Below, piece after piece: positions 35,205 through 44,053 of a DNA stretch of 64,000 bases (position 1 is its first letter; each line of letters opens with the position of its first letter). Made by a program: the position numbers and the translations under genes. Below the pieces are notes generated by a model. It searched no databases, had not been told where the DNA came from, and saw only the letters and a program-made list of their open reading frames with translations. Source of the stretch: Planktosalinus sp963977065. Its GTDB lineage: Bacteria > Bacteroidota > Bacteroidia > Flavobacteriales > Flavobacteriaceae. The DNA lies in the NCBI GenBank assembly GCA_963977065.1, contig CAXBNF010000014.1:1-64000 (forward strand), written 5' to 3'.

Positions 35205-35365
35205 AAGTAACTATATAAACTTTTTGAAGTTCGCAATATTGTATTAAAATTTTTATAATTCAGTGATTGAGCAAAAATAGAAATAACTTTGGATATTTAG
35301 AGGTTAAAACTTAGTTCCTCTCAAACCTGACAGCTTAATTGAAACATTTCAAAATCAAAAAATAC

Positions 35366-35373
35366 TATATTTG
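35366..35373 (+). promoter_or_regulatory. Bacteroidota -7 motif TATATTTG before rfbC
   Basis: TATATTTG matches TAnnTTTG and lies 16 bp upstream of the ATG at 35390. It supports the short rfbC start, since the alternative upstream start (35339) would lie before the promoter. A TTG at 35338 is rather far for a -33 element. Confidence 0.45.
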
Positions 35374-35389
35374 CAATCAACAAGCCGAT

Positions 35390-35950
35390 ATGGAATACCT
35401 TAAAACCCCATTCAAAGACCTGATTATTTGTAAGCCCAAGCTTCTTGGAGATACCAGAGGTTATTTTTATGAAACCTTTAATGAAGCCCATTTCAAAGAT
35501 AACACGGGTCTTAGTGTTCATTTTGTACAAGATAATCAATCCATGTCACAATTTGGTGTTGTGAGAGGACTGCATATGCAAGGTGGTAAGTTTGCTCAAG
35601 CTAAACTGGTGCGTTGTATCAAAGGAAAAGTACTGGATGTCGTGGTTGATATGCGCAAAGAGGAGCCCACTTTTGGCAAGTCTTTTTCGGTCGAACTCTC
35701 AGAAGAGAATCACACCCAACTCTTTATTCCCAGAGGATTTGCTCATGGGTTTTCGGTACTTAGTGAGTCGGCATTATTTATCTATAAATGTGATAATTTT
35801 TACAACCGTGATTTTGAAATAGGTGTGGCATATAACGATCCGCATTTTCAAATAGACTGGCAACTTCCTAAAGATAAAATGATCGTATCTGAAAAAGACA
35901 AAAACAATCCCGCTTTCGCGGAAGCACATCAAAACCTCAAAGCCTTGTAA
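35390..35950 (+). CDS. rfbC: dTDP-4-dehydrorhamnose 3,5-epimerase
   Basis: A 186-aa cupin epimerase from the ATG at 35390 (MEYLKTPFKDLIICKP). Family landmarks are LGDTRGYFYETFNEAHF, VQDNQSMSQFGVVRGLH with the catalytic His, KGKVLDVVVDMR, FIPRGFAHGF and the Tyr-containing FIYKCDNFYN. It epimerises dTDP-4-keto-6-deoxyglucose at C3 and C5, the third step of dTDP-L-rhamnose synthesis. The next step, RfbD, is encoded 2 bp downstream. rfbA and rfbB are not in the window. Confidence 0.96.
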   Translation: MEYLKTPFKDLIICKPKLLGDTRGYFYETFNEAHFKDNTGLSVHFVQDNQSMSQFGVVRGLHMQGGKFAQAKLVRCIKGKVLDVVVDMRKEEPTFGKSFSVELSEENHTQLFIPRGFAHGFSVLSESALFIYKCDNFYNRDFEIGVAYNDPHFQIDWQLPKDKMIVSEKDKNNPAFAEAHQNLKAL

Positions 35951-35952
35951 CT

Positions 35953-36801
35953 ATGTATTCAAAATCAAGTATTTTGGTTACCGGATCAAAGGGTCAATTG
36001 GGCCAAGCTTTAAAAAAAAATATACAAAGCCCAAATTCTTTTTTTTATACAGACTCCAGCTCTTTTGATATTTCTGACAATGAACAGATGACTTTGATAT
36101 TTGAAAAATTAAAACCGGCTGTTATCATTAATACAGCAGCATACACTCAGGTAGATCAAGCAGAAACTGAAATTGAACAGGCTCATAAAGTCAACGTTGA
36201 AGCGGTCAAAAATCTTTCTGCGTTTTGTATAAAATACAATTGTGCACTCATTCACATATCAACAGATTATGTTTTTGACGGAAAGCAATCCACCCCCTAT
36301 GAAGAAACAGATGCACCAAGTCCCGTGACGGTTTATGGAAAAAGTAAAAGAGAAGGGGAGTTGGCAATTCTGGAAAGTGGCTTAGAGCGTTTCGTAATTA
36401 TTCGCACCTCTTGGTTGTATAGCGAATTTGGTCACAATTTTTATAAAACAATGCTTCGATTGGCTGAAATCAAAACAGAACTTAATGTGGTAGATGATCA
36501 ACGGGGATGTCCCACCAGTGCCAACGAACTTGCAAAAGTTTTGCTGGTAATCGCTTCAAAATTAAGCTTGGAAAATTCAGGAATTTATCATTATTGCAAT
36601 GAAGGGGAAACCACCTGGTATGGATTTGCAAAAGCCATTTTCAATAAACACAAACTCTCAGTAAAGGTGAATCCGGTTTCATCAGATGAGTTTCCAATAG
36701 CGGCTAAACGGCCAGCTTATAGTGTGCTAGATACCTCAAAAATCAAAAGGGTTTTTGATATTGAAATTCCCTCCTGGGAAGAAGCTTTAGAAAAGATTTA
36801 A
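35953..36801 (+). CDS. rfbD: dTDP-4-dehydrorhamnose reductase
   Basis: A 282-aa short-chain dehydrogenase: Rossmann motif VTGSKGQLGQ near the N-terminus, NTAAYTQVDQAE, the ISTDYVFDG strand, the catalytic Tyr/Lys in VYGKSKREGE, and RTSWLYSEFGHNF. It reduces dTDP-4-keto-L-rhamnose to dTDP-L-rhamnose with NAD(P)H. Spacing of 2 bp to rfbC shows a two-gene operon for envelope polysaccharide precursors. A strong terminator follows 20 bp after the stop. Confidence 0.96.
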   Translation: MYSKSSILVTGSKGQLGQALKKNIQSPNSFFYTDSSSFDISDNEQMTLIFEKLKPAVIINTAAYTQVDQAETEIEQAHKVNVEAVKNLSAFCIKYNCALIHISTDYVFDGKQSTPYEETDAPSPVTVYGKSKREGELAILESGLERFVIIRTSWLYSEFGHNFYKTMLRLAEIKTELNVVDDQRGCPTSANELAKVLLVIASKLSLENSGIYHYCNEGETTWYGFAKAIFNKHKLSVKVNPVSSDEFPIAAKRPAYSVLDTSKIKRVFDIEIPSWEEALEKI

Positions 36802-36821
36802 TTGTTTTTTACACTCAAAAA

Positions 36822-36853
36822 AAATACCTGAAGCAGGCTTGCTTCAGGTATTT
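36822..36853. terminator. Bidirectional hairpin terminator after rfbD
   Basis: AAATACCTGAAGCA and TGCTTCAGGTATTT form a perfect 14-bp stem with loop GGCT, preceded by A-runs and followed by TTTAT. It separates rfbD from the convergent lipoprotein gene and can serve both. Confidence 0.85.
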
Positions 36854-36873
36854 ATAACTAAATGAACTGGGGA

Positions 36874-37602
36874 TTAATCATCTAGTAAATCAATAGCATC
36901 TTTCATTATTTCCTTAATTTGATTTGCTAGCGCATTATTACCATCCTGGTCTGTGGGACTGATTTCAATAACACCATCACCGTTACCATCAGTCGCTCCG
37001 GTTAAATTAACTACGTTTGTGTTGAACAAGAAAGTGAGGTCAAAGTTTATGATTAGGTTTTCTCCGTCATTTTCAATGATGATAGGGACATTTGTGTCTT
37101 CAAACTCTATTTCCACCTCTTCTTCAAAGTTGTGCCAAAAGATAAATGGAGTTCCATTTATTGCTCCTTCAATGAGAATAGAACGTTGAAATAATTCATT
37201 TCCCGGATCCCTGCTTCGTGCTATTTCAAACTCAAGCTCTTCATATTCTCCTACAGGTATATCAACGGTTGCAATGGGAAAAATAAGATTGGGTTCTGAA
37301 AGGTTTAATACAAATGGACCTTCAAGTTCAATATCACTGTAATAATTTCCGTCAATTCCTCCATCGTCGTCATCACCAAAGTCATCATCATCAAATTCAA
37401 GTTCAAAATCTTCCACATTTACTAAAAACTTGGTTACTTCAATTTCAGCAAAAGCCCTGCCGGAGTCAAAAGTTGCTTTCGCACCCAGGACTGTTGCTGC
37501 TGTTTCATCAGATGAGTTTGAACTATCATCCTTACTACAGGAAACAAGCACAAAAGTGGAGAGTGCAATAATAAATAAGGGTTTAAAAATGATTCTTTTC
37601 AT
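36874..37602 (-). CDS. Hypothetical acidic lipoprotein
   Basis: A 242-aa protein from the ATG at 37602, chosen because it opens with a lipoprotein signal peptide, MKRIIFKPLFIIALSTFVLVSC, with the lipobox cysteine at about residue 22. The mature part is strongly acidic (an Asp-rich run FDDDDFGDDDDGG) and ends with a calcium-site-like DGNGDGVIE. VDIPVGEYEELEFEIARS resembles beta-sandwich lipoproteins of the DUF4382 kind, but I cannot confirm the family. It is probably anchored in the outer membrane. Monocistronic, between a bidirectional terminator and the stress-protein gene. Confidence 0.75.
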   Translation of the reverse strand: MKRIIFKPLFIIALSTFVLVSCSKDDSSNSSDETAATVLGAKATFDSGRAFAEIEVTKFLVNVEDFELEFDDDDFGDDDDGGIDGNYYSDIELEGPFVLNLSEPNLIFPIATVDIPVGEYEELEFEIARSRDPGNELFQRSILIEGAINGTPFIFWHNFEEEVEIEFEDTNVPIIIENDGENLIINFDLTFLFNTNVVNLTGATDGNGDGVIEISPTDQDGNNALANQIKEIMKDAIDLLDD

Positions 37603-37659
37603 AATAAATTGTTTTTGTTTGTTTGTAAAACAATTCAAAATCAATTTACCCTACCTTTT

Positions 37660-38487
37660 TTATTCGTGAAGTACTAAAAAGGGTATTTTCTTTTGATAAT
37701 TAATTTGGCTTTTTTCCGGATTAAAAAAAAGTTGTTGAAAAAAATGAATGTTTTTTGCGACCATAGCAATGAGTTTGATTTCATGCTTTTCAACACATTT
37801 TTGGATGGCCTCATTCATATTTTGGTGTGTTATAGAATGAAATTCGTGTTTTGAATCAGAAAAATAATCAGCTAGCAATTCTTTATTTTCTTGCATTTCG
37901 TCAAGAACTTTCTCGTTAGATTTGGCCACGTGAAAAATGTGCAATTTTGCATCAAACAAACCTAAAATAGAAGCAATTGGGTTGAGTAAATTAGGTCCGA
38001 AAAAAATACTGTAATCTGTGGGTAATGCTACTTGATCAACTTTAGTAAAGATTGCATTTTCAGGAATGACAAGCAAATTGCATTTTACCTTGTTGAGAAC
38101 ATCTGTGGTGTTTGAACCCACAGAGTACTTTTTAATCAAATTTGCTCCCTGAGTTCCCATAACAATCAAATCCAGGTGTTTGTCTTGTACTTCATTTCTA
38201 ATGGCATCAACAATAACTCCATTTGCGACAAGAGTAAAAAAACGGTGATTGTACTTTAAATTGTTCTTTTCAATTTTTTGAATGAGTTCATTGAGTTTGT
38301 TTTTGTACTCTAGATTCTGTTTGGATTTATGTTGGATTCTTGAAGAAGTAACTCCTTTAATTACAACGGTTTCATTAACATGAAGTAAATAAAAAGTACA
38401 ACTACAGTTTTTAAAAAACTGAAGTGTGTACCTTATGGCATTCCATGAATTATCAGAAAAATCTGTTGGAATTAAAATGTTTGTCAT
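37660..38487 (-). CDS. Universal stress protein, tandem-domain
   Basis: A 275-aa protein from the ATG at 38487 (MTNILIPTDFSDNSWNAIRY); the frame extends further but without family sequence. Two UspA-like halves are present: the first with the ATP-loop-like VMGTQGANLIKKYSVGSNT followed by CNLLVIPE, the second starting at VALPTDYSIFFGP and ending IPFLVLHE with a weaker loop. Tandem Usp proteins of this length are common in Flavobacteriia. Stress-related nucleotide binding is known for the family; its specific role here is unknown. Confidence 0.88.
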   Translation of the reverse strand: MTNILIPTDFSDNSWNAIRYTLQFFKNCSCTFYLLHVNETVVIKGVTSSRIQHKSKQNLEYKNKLNELIQKIEKNNLKYNHRFFTLVANGVIVDAIRNEVQDKHLDLIVMGTQGANLIKKYSVGSNTTDVLNKVKCNLLVIPENAIFTKVDQVALPTDYSIFFGPNLLNPIASILGLFDAKLHIFHVAKSNEKVLDEMQENKELLADYFSDSKHEFHSITHQNMNEAIQKCVEKHEIKLIAMVAKNIHFFQQLFFNPEKSQINYQKKIPFLVLHE

Positions 38488-38790
38488 TTTTCTACCCGCT
38501 ATTTGAGAGCAAAAATAACTTGAAAGAAAGGTGCAGGAAATGACAAATATCATAAACACAAAACAGACTATATTGTTAACAATTTTTATCCGCTCCTTTT
38601 CGGCATTCTTTTTGTTTTTAAGTACCTTTGGAGATTGATGTCTGTAGGAATTTTAAATCACCTAAAAACAAGTAATTTTCATAGAAGCCGGTTATTGCAA
38701 TTGTGATATTGAAATCTGTCTTTTTCAAGTGAACAAATACTTGACTAATTCTATCAAGTAACTGAATAGATATCTTAAAAACAATACGTT
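38488..38790. other. 303-bp divergent intergenic region with a promoter motif and a 22-codon ORF
   Basis: On the plus strand, TACCTTTG (38623-38630) matches the Bacteroidota -7 consensus. Eight bases later starts an ATG frame of 22 codons (38638-38706, MSVGILNHLKTSNFHRSRLL...). Nothing supports it as a gene beyond its position directly behind the promoter. No hairpin or repeat of note. Confidence 0.4.
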
Positions 38791-39090
38791 ATGGTAAAGT
38801 TTACAATCATAAAAAAATTAAAAACAAACAACCGTTTTAATTATACGCCTCGTTACTATAAAGGCAAAGAAGATGCAAATCCTGAAAATTTTTCTACTAA
38901 AATAGATATGTATTCAGGAACCTATAATAAAAATGATTTTGGCGGAAATTGGAAAGAAGCCCGGATGGCAAATCGTAAAACCCATAATGTAGAGTTTAAT
39001 AACACCATACTTATTATAATTGCAATTTTAGTATTGATTTTTTTATTCATTATTGATTTTGACCTTTCTATCTTTAAGAATCTCCTGTAA
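38791..39090 (+). CDS. Small single-TM membrane protein upstream of mutL
   Basis: A 99-aa protein with a basic, Tyr-rich cytoplasmic N-terminus (NRFNYTPRYYKGKEDANPE) and one C-terminal TM helix (TILIIIAILVLIFLFIIDF). Proteins like this lie just before mutL in many Flavobacteriia and are sometimes labelled riboflavin synthase subunit beta, but nothing in the sequence resembles a lumazine or riboflavin synthase, and I do not support that name. Its stop is immediately followed by the mutL ATG. Function unknown. Confidence 0.8.
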   Translation: MVKFTIIKKLKTNNRFNYTPRYYKGKEDANPENFSTKIDMYSGTYNKNDFGGNWKEARMANRKTHNVEFNNTILIIIAILVLIFLFIIDFDLSIFKNLL

Positions 39091-40950
39091 ATGGCAGATA
39101 AAATTCATTTATTACCCGATCATGTAGCCAATCAAATTGCAGCAGGAGAAGTTGTTCAACGTCCGGCTTCTGTTGTTAAAGAATTGCTTGAAAATGCTAT
39201 AGATGCGGGTTCTTCACATATCAAACTACTTATAAAAGACGCCGGAAAAACACTCATTCAAGTCATTGATAATGGTGAAGGAATGAGCACTACCGATGCG
39301 CGTTTGAGCTTTGAGCGCCACGCCACTTCCAAAATTAAATCTGCCGAAGATTTATTTCAATTGCATACCAAAGGCTTTCGCGGTGAGGCACTCGCCTCTA
39401 TTGCTGCAGTGGCTCACGTCGAATTGAAAACCAAAACGGAAATTAATGAAGTGGGTTCAATTATAAAAATTGAAGGAAGTGAGGTTGTAGAACAAGAAAT
39501 GACTGTAACACCCAAAGGAACTTCAGTCGCAGTTAAAAATTTATTTTTTAATATTCCTGCACGTCGCAATTTTCTAAAATCAAACCCCGTTGAAACACGT
39601 CATATTATTGATGAATTTCACAGAGTAGCCCTGGCACATCCCAATGTGGGCTTTTCTATGTTTAATAATGGTGCTGAAGTGTTTCAATTGCCGGCGTCCA
39701 ATTTAAGGCAGCGCATCGTGGGTATCTTTGGTTCAAAAACCAATGAAAAATTAGTTCCCGTCAAAGAAGAAACCCCCATAGTAAAAATTGACGGATTTGT
39801 ATTAAAACCCGAGTTTGCTAAAAAAAGCAGGGGAGACCAGTTCTTTTTTGTAAATGATCGGTTTATAAAAAGTGGCTATCTCCATCATGCTGTGCTGGCA
39901 GCATTTGAAGGCTTACTTAAAGACGGAATGCAACCGGGCTATTTTCTATTTCTGGAAGTGGATCCAAAAACGATTGATATCAATATTCATCCCACAAAAA
40001 CCGAGGTAAAGTTTGAGGATGAACACTCGCTTTATGCCATGCTCAGGGCTGCAGTGAAGCATAGTCTGGGACAGTTTAGTGTGGCACCGGTACTTGATTT
40101 TGATCGTGATAAAAACTTAGATACGCCTTATGAATATAAAAACAAACCGGTTGGAATTCCTCAGGTTGAGGTAGATAAAGATTTTAATCCTTTTAAAGAA
40201 AGCTCAGGAGCTGTTCAAAAAAATATTTCTTTTCCTTTTAAAAGAGAAAAAGGAGCATCCTGGGAAGGACTTTACGCCGGACTCAAAGATCAAAATAAAA
40301 TTGTTTCAAAAGAGTTTAATTTGGAAGAAATTGAGTTTGAAAGCGAAGAGGTGACCGGTTCCTTATTTACTGAGTCTGACTCTTTTTCGTCACAAAACAC
40401 CTTTCAGTTACATAATAAATATGTGCTTATTTCTGTTAAAAGTGGTTTTTTGGTGATACATCAACAACGGGCACATGAGCGTGTTATTTATGAAGAATTA
40501 TTGCGCAATATCACCGTGCAGGAAGCCATCAGTCAGCAATTATTGTTTCCTTTGGTTTTTACTTTTTCAAAAAAGGATGTAAAAATGCTGGAAAGCTTTA
40601 AAGAGCAACTGGAGTTTACCGGTTTTGCTTTTGAGGCTTTTGAAGACGATTCCATCACGATAAAGGGCATACCTTCCGGTATAAAGGATTCAGATATAAA
40701 GCATATACTTGATCACCTGCTGGATGACTTGAATAACGATCTGCCTGATAATGGCTATAGCCAAAATGATGTACTGGCAAAATCTATGGCAAAATCACTG
40801 GCAATAAAAACGGGCGTTGCTTTAGGGAAAGAACAACAAGAACATCTCGTTAATAGTTTATTTGCTTGTAAAGAGCCCTCATTTTCACCGGGTAACCGGC
40901 CGGTATTTATTACAATACCCATTAGCGATATTGATAAAAAGTTTTACTAA
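39091..40950 (+). CDS. mutL: DNA mismatch repair protein MutL
   Basis: A 619-aa MutL. The GHKL ATPase has VVKELLENAIDAG, VIDNGEGM and KGFRGEALASIAAV; the transducer domain follows (NIPARRNFLK, NIHPTKTEVKF). A variable linker (about 345-435) leads to the dimerisation domain (LHNKYVLISVKSGFLVIHQQRAHERV). It lacks an obvious DQHA(X)2E(X)4E endonuclease motif; the equivalent reads QQRAHERVIYEE, which may be a variant. It couples MutS mismatch recognition to strand removal. It follows the small TM gene with no gap, and a rhomboid gene starts 9 bp later. Confidence 0.97.
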   Translation: MADKIHLLPDHVANQIAAGEVVQRPASVVKELLENAIDAGSSHIKLLIKDAGKTLIQVIDNGEGMSTTDARLSFERHATSKIKSAEDLFQLHTKGFRGEALASIAAVAHVELKTKTEINEVGSIIKIEGSEVVEQEMTVTPKGTSVAVKNLFFNIPARRNFLKSNPVETRHIIDEFHRVALAHPNVGFSMFNNGAEVFQLPASNLRQRIVGIFGSKTNEKLVPVKEETPIVKIDGFVLKPEFAKKSRGDQFFFVNDRFIKSGYLHHAVLAAFEGLLKDGMQPGYFLFLEVDPKTIDINIHPTKTEVKFEDEHSLYAMLRAAVKHSLGQFSVAPVLDFDRDKNLDTPYEYKNKPVGIPQVEVDKDFNPFKESSGAVQKNISFPFKREKGASWEGLYAGLKDQNKIVSKEFNLEEIEFESEEVTGSLFTESDSFSSQNTFQLHNKYVLISVKSGFLVIHQQRAHERVIYEELLRNITVQEAISQQLLFPLVFTFSKKDVKMLESFKEQLEFTGFAFEAFEDDSITIKGIPSGIKDSDIKHILDHLLDDLNNDLPDNGYSQNDVLAKSMAKSLAIKTGVALGKEQQEHLVNSLFACKEPSFSPGNRPVFITIPISDIDKKFY

Positions 40951-40959
40951 ATTTATGTT

Positions 40960-41712
40960 ATGGGAAGAATTTCAGAAACTGTAAAGGTTTTATTAATTGT
41001 AAACATTTTGTTTTTTATAGGAACAATTTCTCTTGGAGAACAAGCCTATGATTTGTTTGCATTGCATTATCCTGCCAACGAGAAATTTCAGTTTTGGCAA
41101 TTGGTCACACATATGTTTATGCACGGTGGTACCACGCATATTTTTTTAAATATGTTTATGTTGTATATGTTTGGGAGCATTTTAGAATTTAGCTTAGGAC
41201 AGAATAAGTTTTTATTTATATATTTTTCAGCCGGCTTTGGTGCAGCAGGATTGCAGTTGCTTTTTTTATATGTGGGCTATCAAGATGCAATTCAAACCCT
41301 ACAAAGTGCCGGAATCACTTTACAACAAATTCAGGAAAGCCAAAACTTGTTTTTAGAAAGCGGAAGGTATTATATATTTAATAATGTTCCTCCTGAAGTT
41401 TCAGAAAAATTAATATCAAATTTTGCTTCAAAAATGGTGGGCGCATCAGGAGCAGTTTTTGGTGTAATGGCGGCTTTTGCAGTGCTTTATCCCAATATGC
41501 CCTTGTACTTGATTTTCATCCCAATTCCCATAAAAGCAAAGTATTTAATTGGTGCTTATTTTGTGTTTGATTTATACAGTGCAGCTTCAGGGAATACAAT
41601 CATTGGCCCATCAAATGTCGCCCATTGGGCACACGTTGGAGGTGCTATCATTGGATTTCTGGTAATGTGGTACTGGAAGAAAAATAGCTTTAATCAAAAC
41701 AGATGGAACTAA
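40960..41712 (+). CDS. Rhomboid-family intramembrane serine protease
   Basis: A 250-aa polytopic protein with about six helices. Rhomboid landmarks: an HMFMHGGTTHIFLNM loop-helix (the conserved HxxxxHxxxNM), catalytic Ser in GASGAVFGV (S163), and the His of HWAHVGGAIIGF (H225). It should cleave membrane proteins inside the bilayer; substrates are unknown. It is encoded 9 bp after mutL and 57 bp before a second rhomboid, so a tandem duplication followed by divergence is likely. Confidence 0.94.
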   Translation: MGRISETVKVLLIVNILFFIGTISLGEQAYDLFALHYPANEKFQFWQLVTHMFMHGGTTHIFLNMFMLYMFGSILEFSLGQNKFLFIYFSAGFGAAGLQLLFLYVGYQDAIQTLQSAGITLQQIQESQNLFLESGRYYIFNNVPPEVSEKLISNFASKMVGASGAVFGVMAAFAVLYPNMPLYLIFIPIPIKAKYLIGAYFVFDLYSAASGNTIIGPSNVAHWAHVGGAIIGFLVMWYWKKNSFNQNRWN

Positions 41713-41769
41713 TTGAAATTTCAATTTTCAAGTACCAAAATCCAAATAACCATTAACGATTAACCAAAA

Positions 41770-42660
41770 ATGAACACAATAGAACAGGCAAAATACAAAT
41801 TCAGAATGGCCAATGTGGTTGAAAAACTCATTGTTGTCAACGTGGTGGTTTTTGTGTTGATGTACTTACTTCAGGTGGTTTTTTTCTTGTTTGAAATGCC
41901 TTTAAATACTATTTCAGACTGGTTGGTGTTTTCAAAAGACCCTGAAGATTTGCTTTACAAACCGTGGAGCATTATTACTTATGCTTTTTTACATCAAGGA
42001 ATCTTTCATATTTTCTTTAATATGTTGATTCTCTATTATTTTGGGAATTACTTTTTAATCTATTTTACGCCCAAACGTTTACTAAACTTCTACTTCTTAG
42101 GTGCAATTGCCGGTGCGTTGGTGTATTTGATAAGCTATAATTTCTTTCCTGTTTTTGCAGGTGTGGGCAGATCCTATATGTTGGGGGCATCGGCTTCAGT
42201 TATGGCTATTTTGGTGGGAATAGCGACCAAAGTTCCCAATCTGGGAGTTCGACTTATTCTAATAGGAACCGTAAAGCTTTGGCATATTGCAGCGGTATTT
42301 ATTGTGCTGGATTTAGTGAGAATGCCTATGGGAAATGCAGGCGGGCATCTGGCACACCTTGGTGGGGCTTTGTTAGGGTATCTCTATGTAAAACAGCTGG
42401 ACAAAGGCAATGATATTGGTGCATGGTGGGAATCACTTTCAGACAGGTTTGTTGGTATGTTTTCTTCTTCTTCAAAGAAAAAACCTTTCAGGACGGTACA
42501 CCGAAATACGACTTCCCGTAAAACAACTGCCAAAAAACAAGACAAAGGGGATAAGCAAAAAAGAATCGACACAATACTTGATAAAATAAGTAAGAGTGGT
42601 TATGACAGCTTAAGTAAAGACGAAAAAGATTTCTTGTTTAAATCAGGTAATGAAGATTAA
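41770..42660 (+). CDS. Rhomboid-family intramembrane serine protease (variant GASA motif)
   Basis: A 296-aa rhomboid with the loop AFLHQGIFHIFFNM, the catalytic-Ser motif LGASASVMAI (S141; the usual GxSG has Ala in place of the last Gly), and GHLAHLGGALLGY (H196). The C-terminal 75 residues form a basic cytoplasmic tail (SSKKKPFRTVHRNTTSRK) with a final KISKSGYDSLSKDEKDFL, the DUF6576-like end often seen in Bacteroidota rhomboids. It lies 2 bp before the EEP-family gene. Catalysis probably persists, since Ser and His are kept. Confidence 0.92.
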   Translation: MNTIEQAKYKFRMANVVEKLIVVNVVVFVLMYLLQVVFFLFEMPLNTISDWLVFSKDPEDLLYKPWSIITYAFLHQGIFHIFFNMLILYYFGNYFLIYFTPKRLLNFYFLGAIAGALVYLISYNFFPVFAGVGRSYMLGASASVMAILVGIATKVPNLGVRLILIGTVKLWHIAAVFIVLDLVRMPMGNAGGHLAHLGGALLGYLYVKQLDKGNDIGAWWESLSDRFVGMFSSSSKKKPFRTVHRNTTSRKTTAKKQDKGDKQKRIDTILDKISKSGYDSLSKDEKDFLFKSGNED

Positions 42661-42662
42661 AA

Positions 42663-43688
42663 ATGAAAAAACTGGGGCTCATAGATAAATTCATATTTTT
42701 AATCAACTCTGTTTTTGCACTTTGTTTATTACTTTCTTTAATTGTTCCCTACATACCTCCTCAAAAATTTCCTTTTCTGGCTCTGTTGAGTCTTGTGGTT
42801 TCTCCTTTGTTTCTTATTAATGTGTTGTTTTTTCTATTTTGGTTGTTGCGTGTCAAACGACAACTTCTTTTATCACTCATTGTCCTGATTGTATGTGCCG
42901 TTCAATTCAATTCTTTTTATCGATTTGATTTTGGAGAAGCACCATCTTTAAAAGAACATCAATTAAAAGTGATGAACTATAATGTGCGTTTATTCAATAT
43001 TTATGCCTGGATTAATGATGAAACAATTCCAAAACAAGTTGGACAACTCATTGCAGAATCAAATCCTGATGTGGTTAGTTTTCAGGAGTATTCAGGAAAT
43101 GAAAATGTAAATCTTGATGCATATCCCCATTCTTTTATTCATTTGGTCAAACAAAAACCTGAATTTGGCCAGGCCATTTATTCAAAATATCCCATTCTCA
43201 ACAAAGGCAGCCTAAGCTTTAAAGACACTTCCAACAACGCGATATATATTGATATTTTAAAAAATAATGACACCATTCGCATTTATAACATCCACCTGGA
43301 GTCTATGCAGGTTCACGAAAATGATGTCGATTTTGATCAGGAAACTTCTAAGCGTTTGATGCGAAGAATGGCACAATCATTTCAAAAACAACAAAGTCAA
43401 GCTGAGGCGATTCTAAAACACTCAGAAACTACAAATCACAAAACCATAATTATGGCCGATTTAAATAATACGGCTTTTTCTTATGTGTATCGAAAGATAA
43501 AGGGGACTAAAAAAGATGCTTTCGCCGAAAGAGGCAAGGGTCTCGGTTCTACTTTTGTCTTTAAAAAAATACCATTACGCATTGATTTTATTCTTACCGA
43601 TCGTGCCTTTACAATCAATGACTTCAAAACACACTCTGAAGGATTGTCAGACCATTTTGCGATCTCATCGGTTTTGAGTTGGGAATAA
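42663..43688 (+). CDS. Membrane-anchored endonuclease/exonuclease/phosphatase (EEP) family protein
   Basis: A 341-aa protein with three hydrophobic helices in the first 90 residues (FIFLINSVFALCLLLSLIV; ALLSLVVSPLFLINVLFFLF; LLLSLIVLIVCAVQF) and then a periplasmic EEP fold: VMNYNVRLFN, DVVSFQEYSG, YNIHLESMQ, IIMADLNNTAFSYVY and GLSDHFAI. The metal- and phosphate-binding residues of the family are present. Substrate unknown (nucleic acid, phosphoinositide or phosphodiester). Coupled to the rhomboid gene by a 2-bp gap. Confidence 0.93.
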   Translation: MKKLGLIDKFIFLINSVFALCLLLSLIVPYIPPQKFPFLALLSLVVSPLFLINVLFFLFWLLRVKRQLLLSLIVLIVCAVQFNSFYRFDFGEAPSLKEHQLKVMNYNVRLFNIYAWINDETIPKQVGQLIAESNPDVVSFQEYSGNENVNLDAYPHSFIHLVKQKPEFGQAIYSKYPILNKGSLSFKDTSNNAIYIDILKNNDTIRIYNIHLESMQVHENDVDFDQETSKRLMRRMAQSFQKQQSQAEAILKHSETTNHKTIIMADLNNTAFSYVYRKIKGTKKDAFAERGKGLGSTFVFKKIPLRIDFILTDRAFTINDFKTHSEGLSDHFAISSVLSWE

Positions 43689-43744
43689 ATACCTCAATGT
43701 TTTTAATTCCTTAAAGTTTTTTAACCTGAAACCCAAGGGGACTT

Positions 43745-44053
43745 TTACCACAAACAATCCACCCAGTCTGTTAAGATATGCCACAACAACGCCAAGCCAA
43801 CCATACGGGTTTTCTTAAAGAATAAAAGGAGAACATAAATCCCAATAGCCACATAACTGTGAAGTAAATGAAAACCAATACTACACCGATTGGGGTCAAA
43901 AATGGGATCTGCGAGCAAATGGTCAAGGTCAATAAGCATTGCCAGTAAGAATATCAAATAAACCCGCCACAATTCATTTCTGTAAAACAAATAGGCGATA
44001 CCCAATGGCACTATAAAGTGCATTCCATAATGGACGAAAAACTGCAAACTCAT
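43745..44053 (-). CDS. DUF6122 family membrane protein
   Basis: A 102-aa Bacteroidota-specific membrane protein with three to four helices: FFVHYGMHFIVPLGIAYLFY, VYLIFLLAMLIDLDHLLADP and SYVAIGIYVLLLFF, ending HILTDWVDCLW. The DLDHLLADPIFDPNRCSIGFH block (parts DLDHLLADP, FDPNRCSIG) is the DUF6122 hallmark and resembles the metal-dependent hydrolase-like YdjM fold. It overlaps the wbqC-like gene by 4 bp. Function unknown. Confidence 0.9.
   Translation of the reverse strand: MSLQFFVHYGMHFIVPLGIAYLFYRNELWRVYLIFLLAMLIDLDHLLADPIFDPNRCSIGFHLLHSYVAIGIYVLLLFFKKTRMVGLALLWHILTDWVDCLW

Noticed and set aside
37314..37571. 85-codon frame rich in His and Gln, opposite the acidic lipoprotein
   Set aside because: It is the complement of the Asp-rich run of the lipoprotein gene, whose lipobox and codon pattern are clear.
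37927..37932. CACGTG as the core of a parS site (also at 54616-54621)
   Set aside because: Flanking bases do not form the 16-bp TGTTnCACGTGnAACA palindrome, and both lie inside coding genes.
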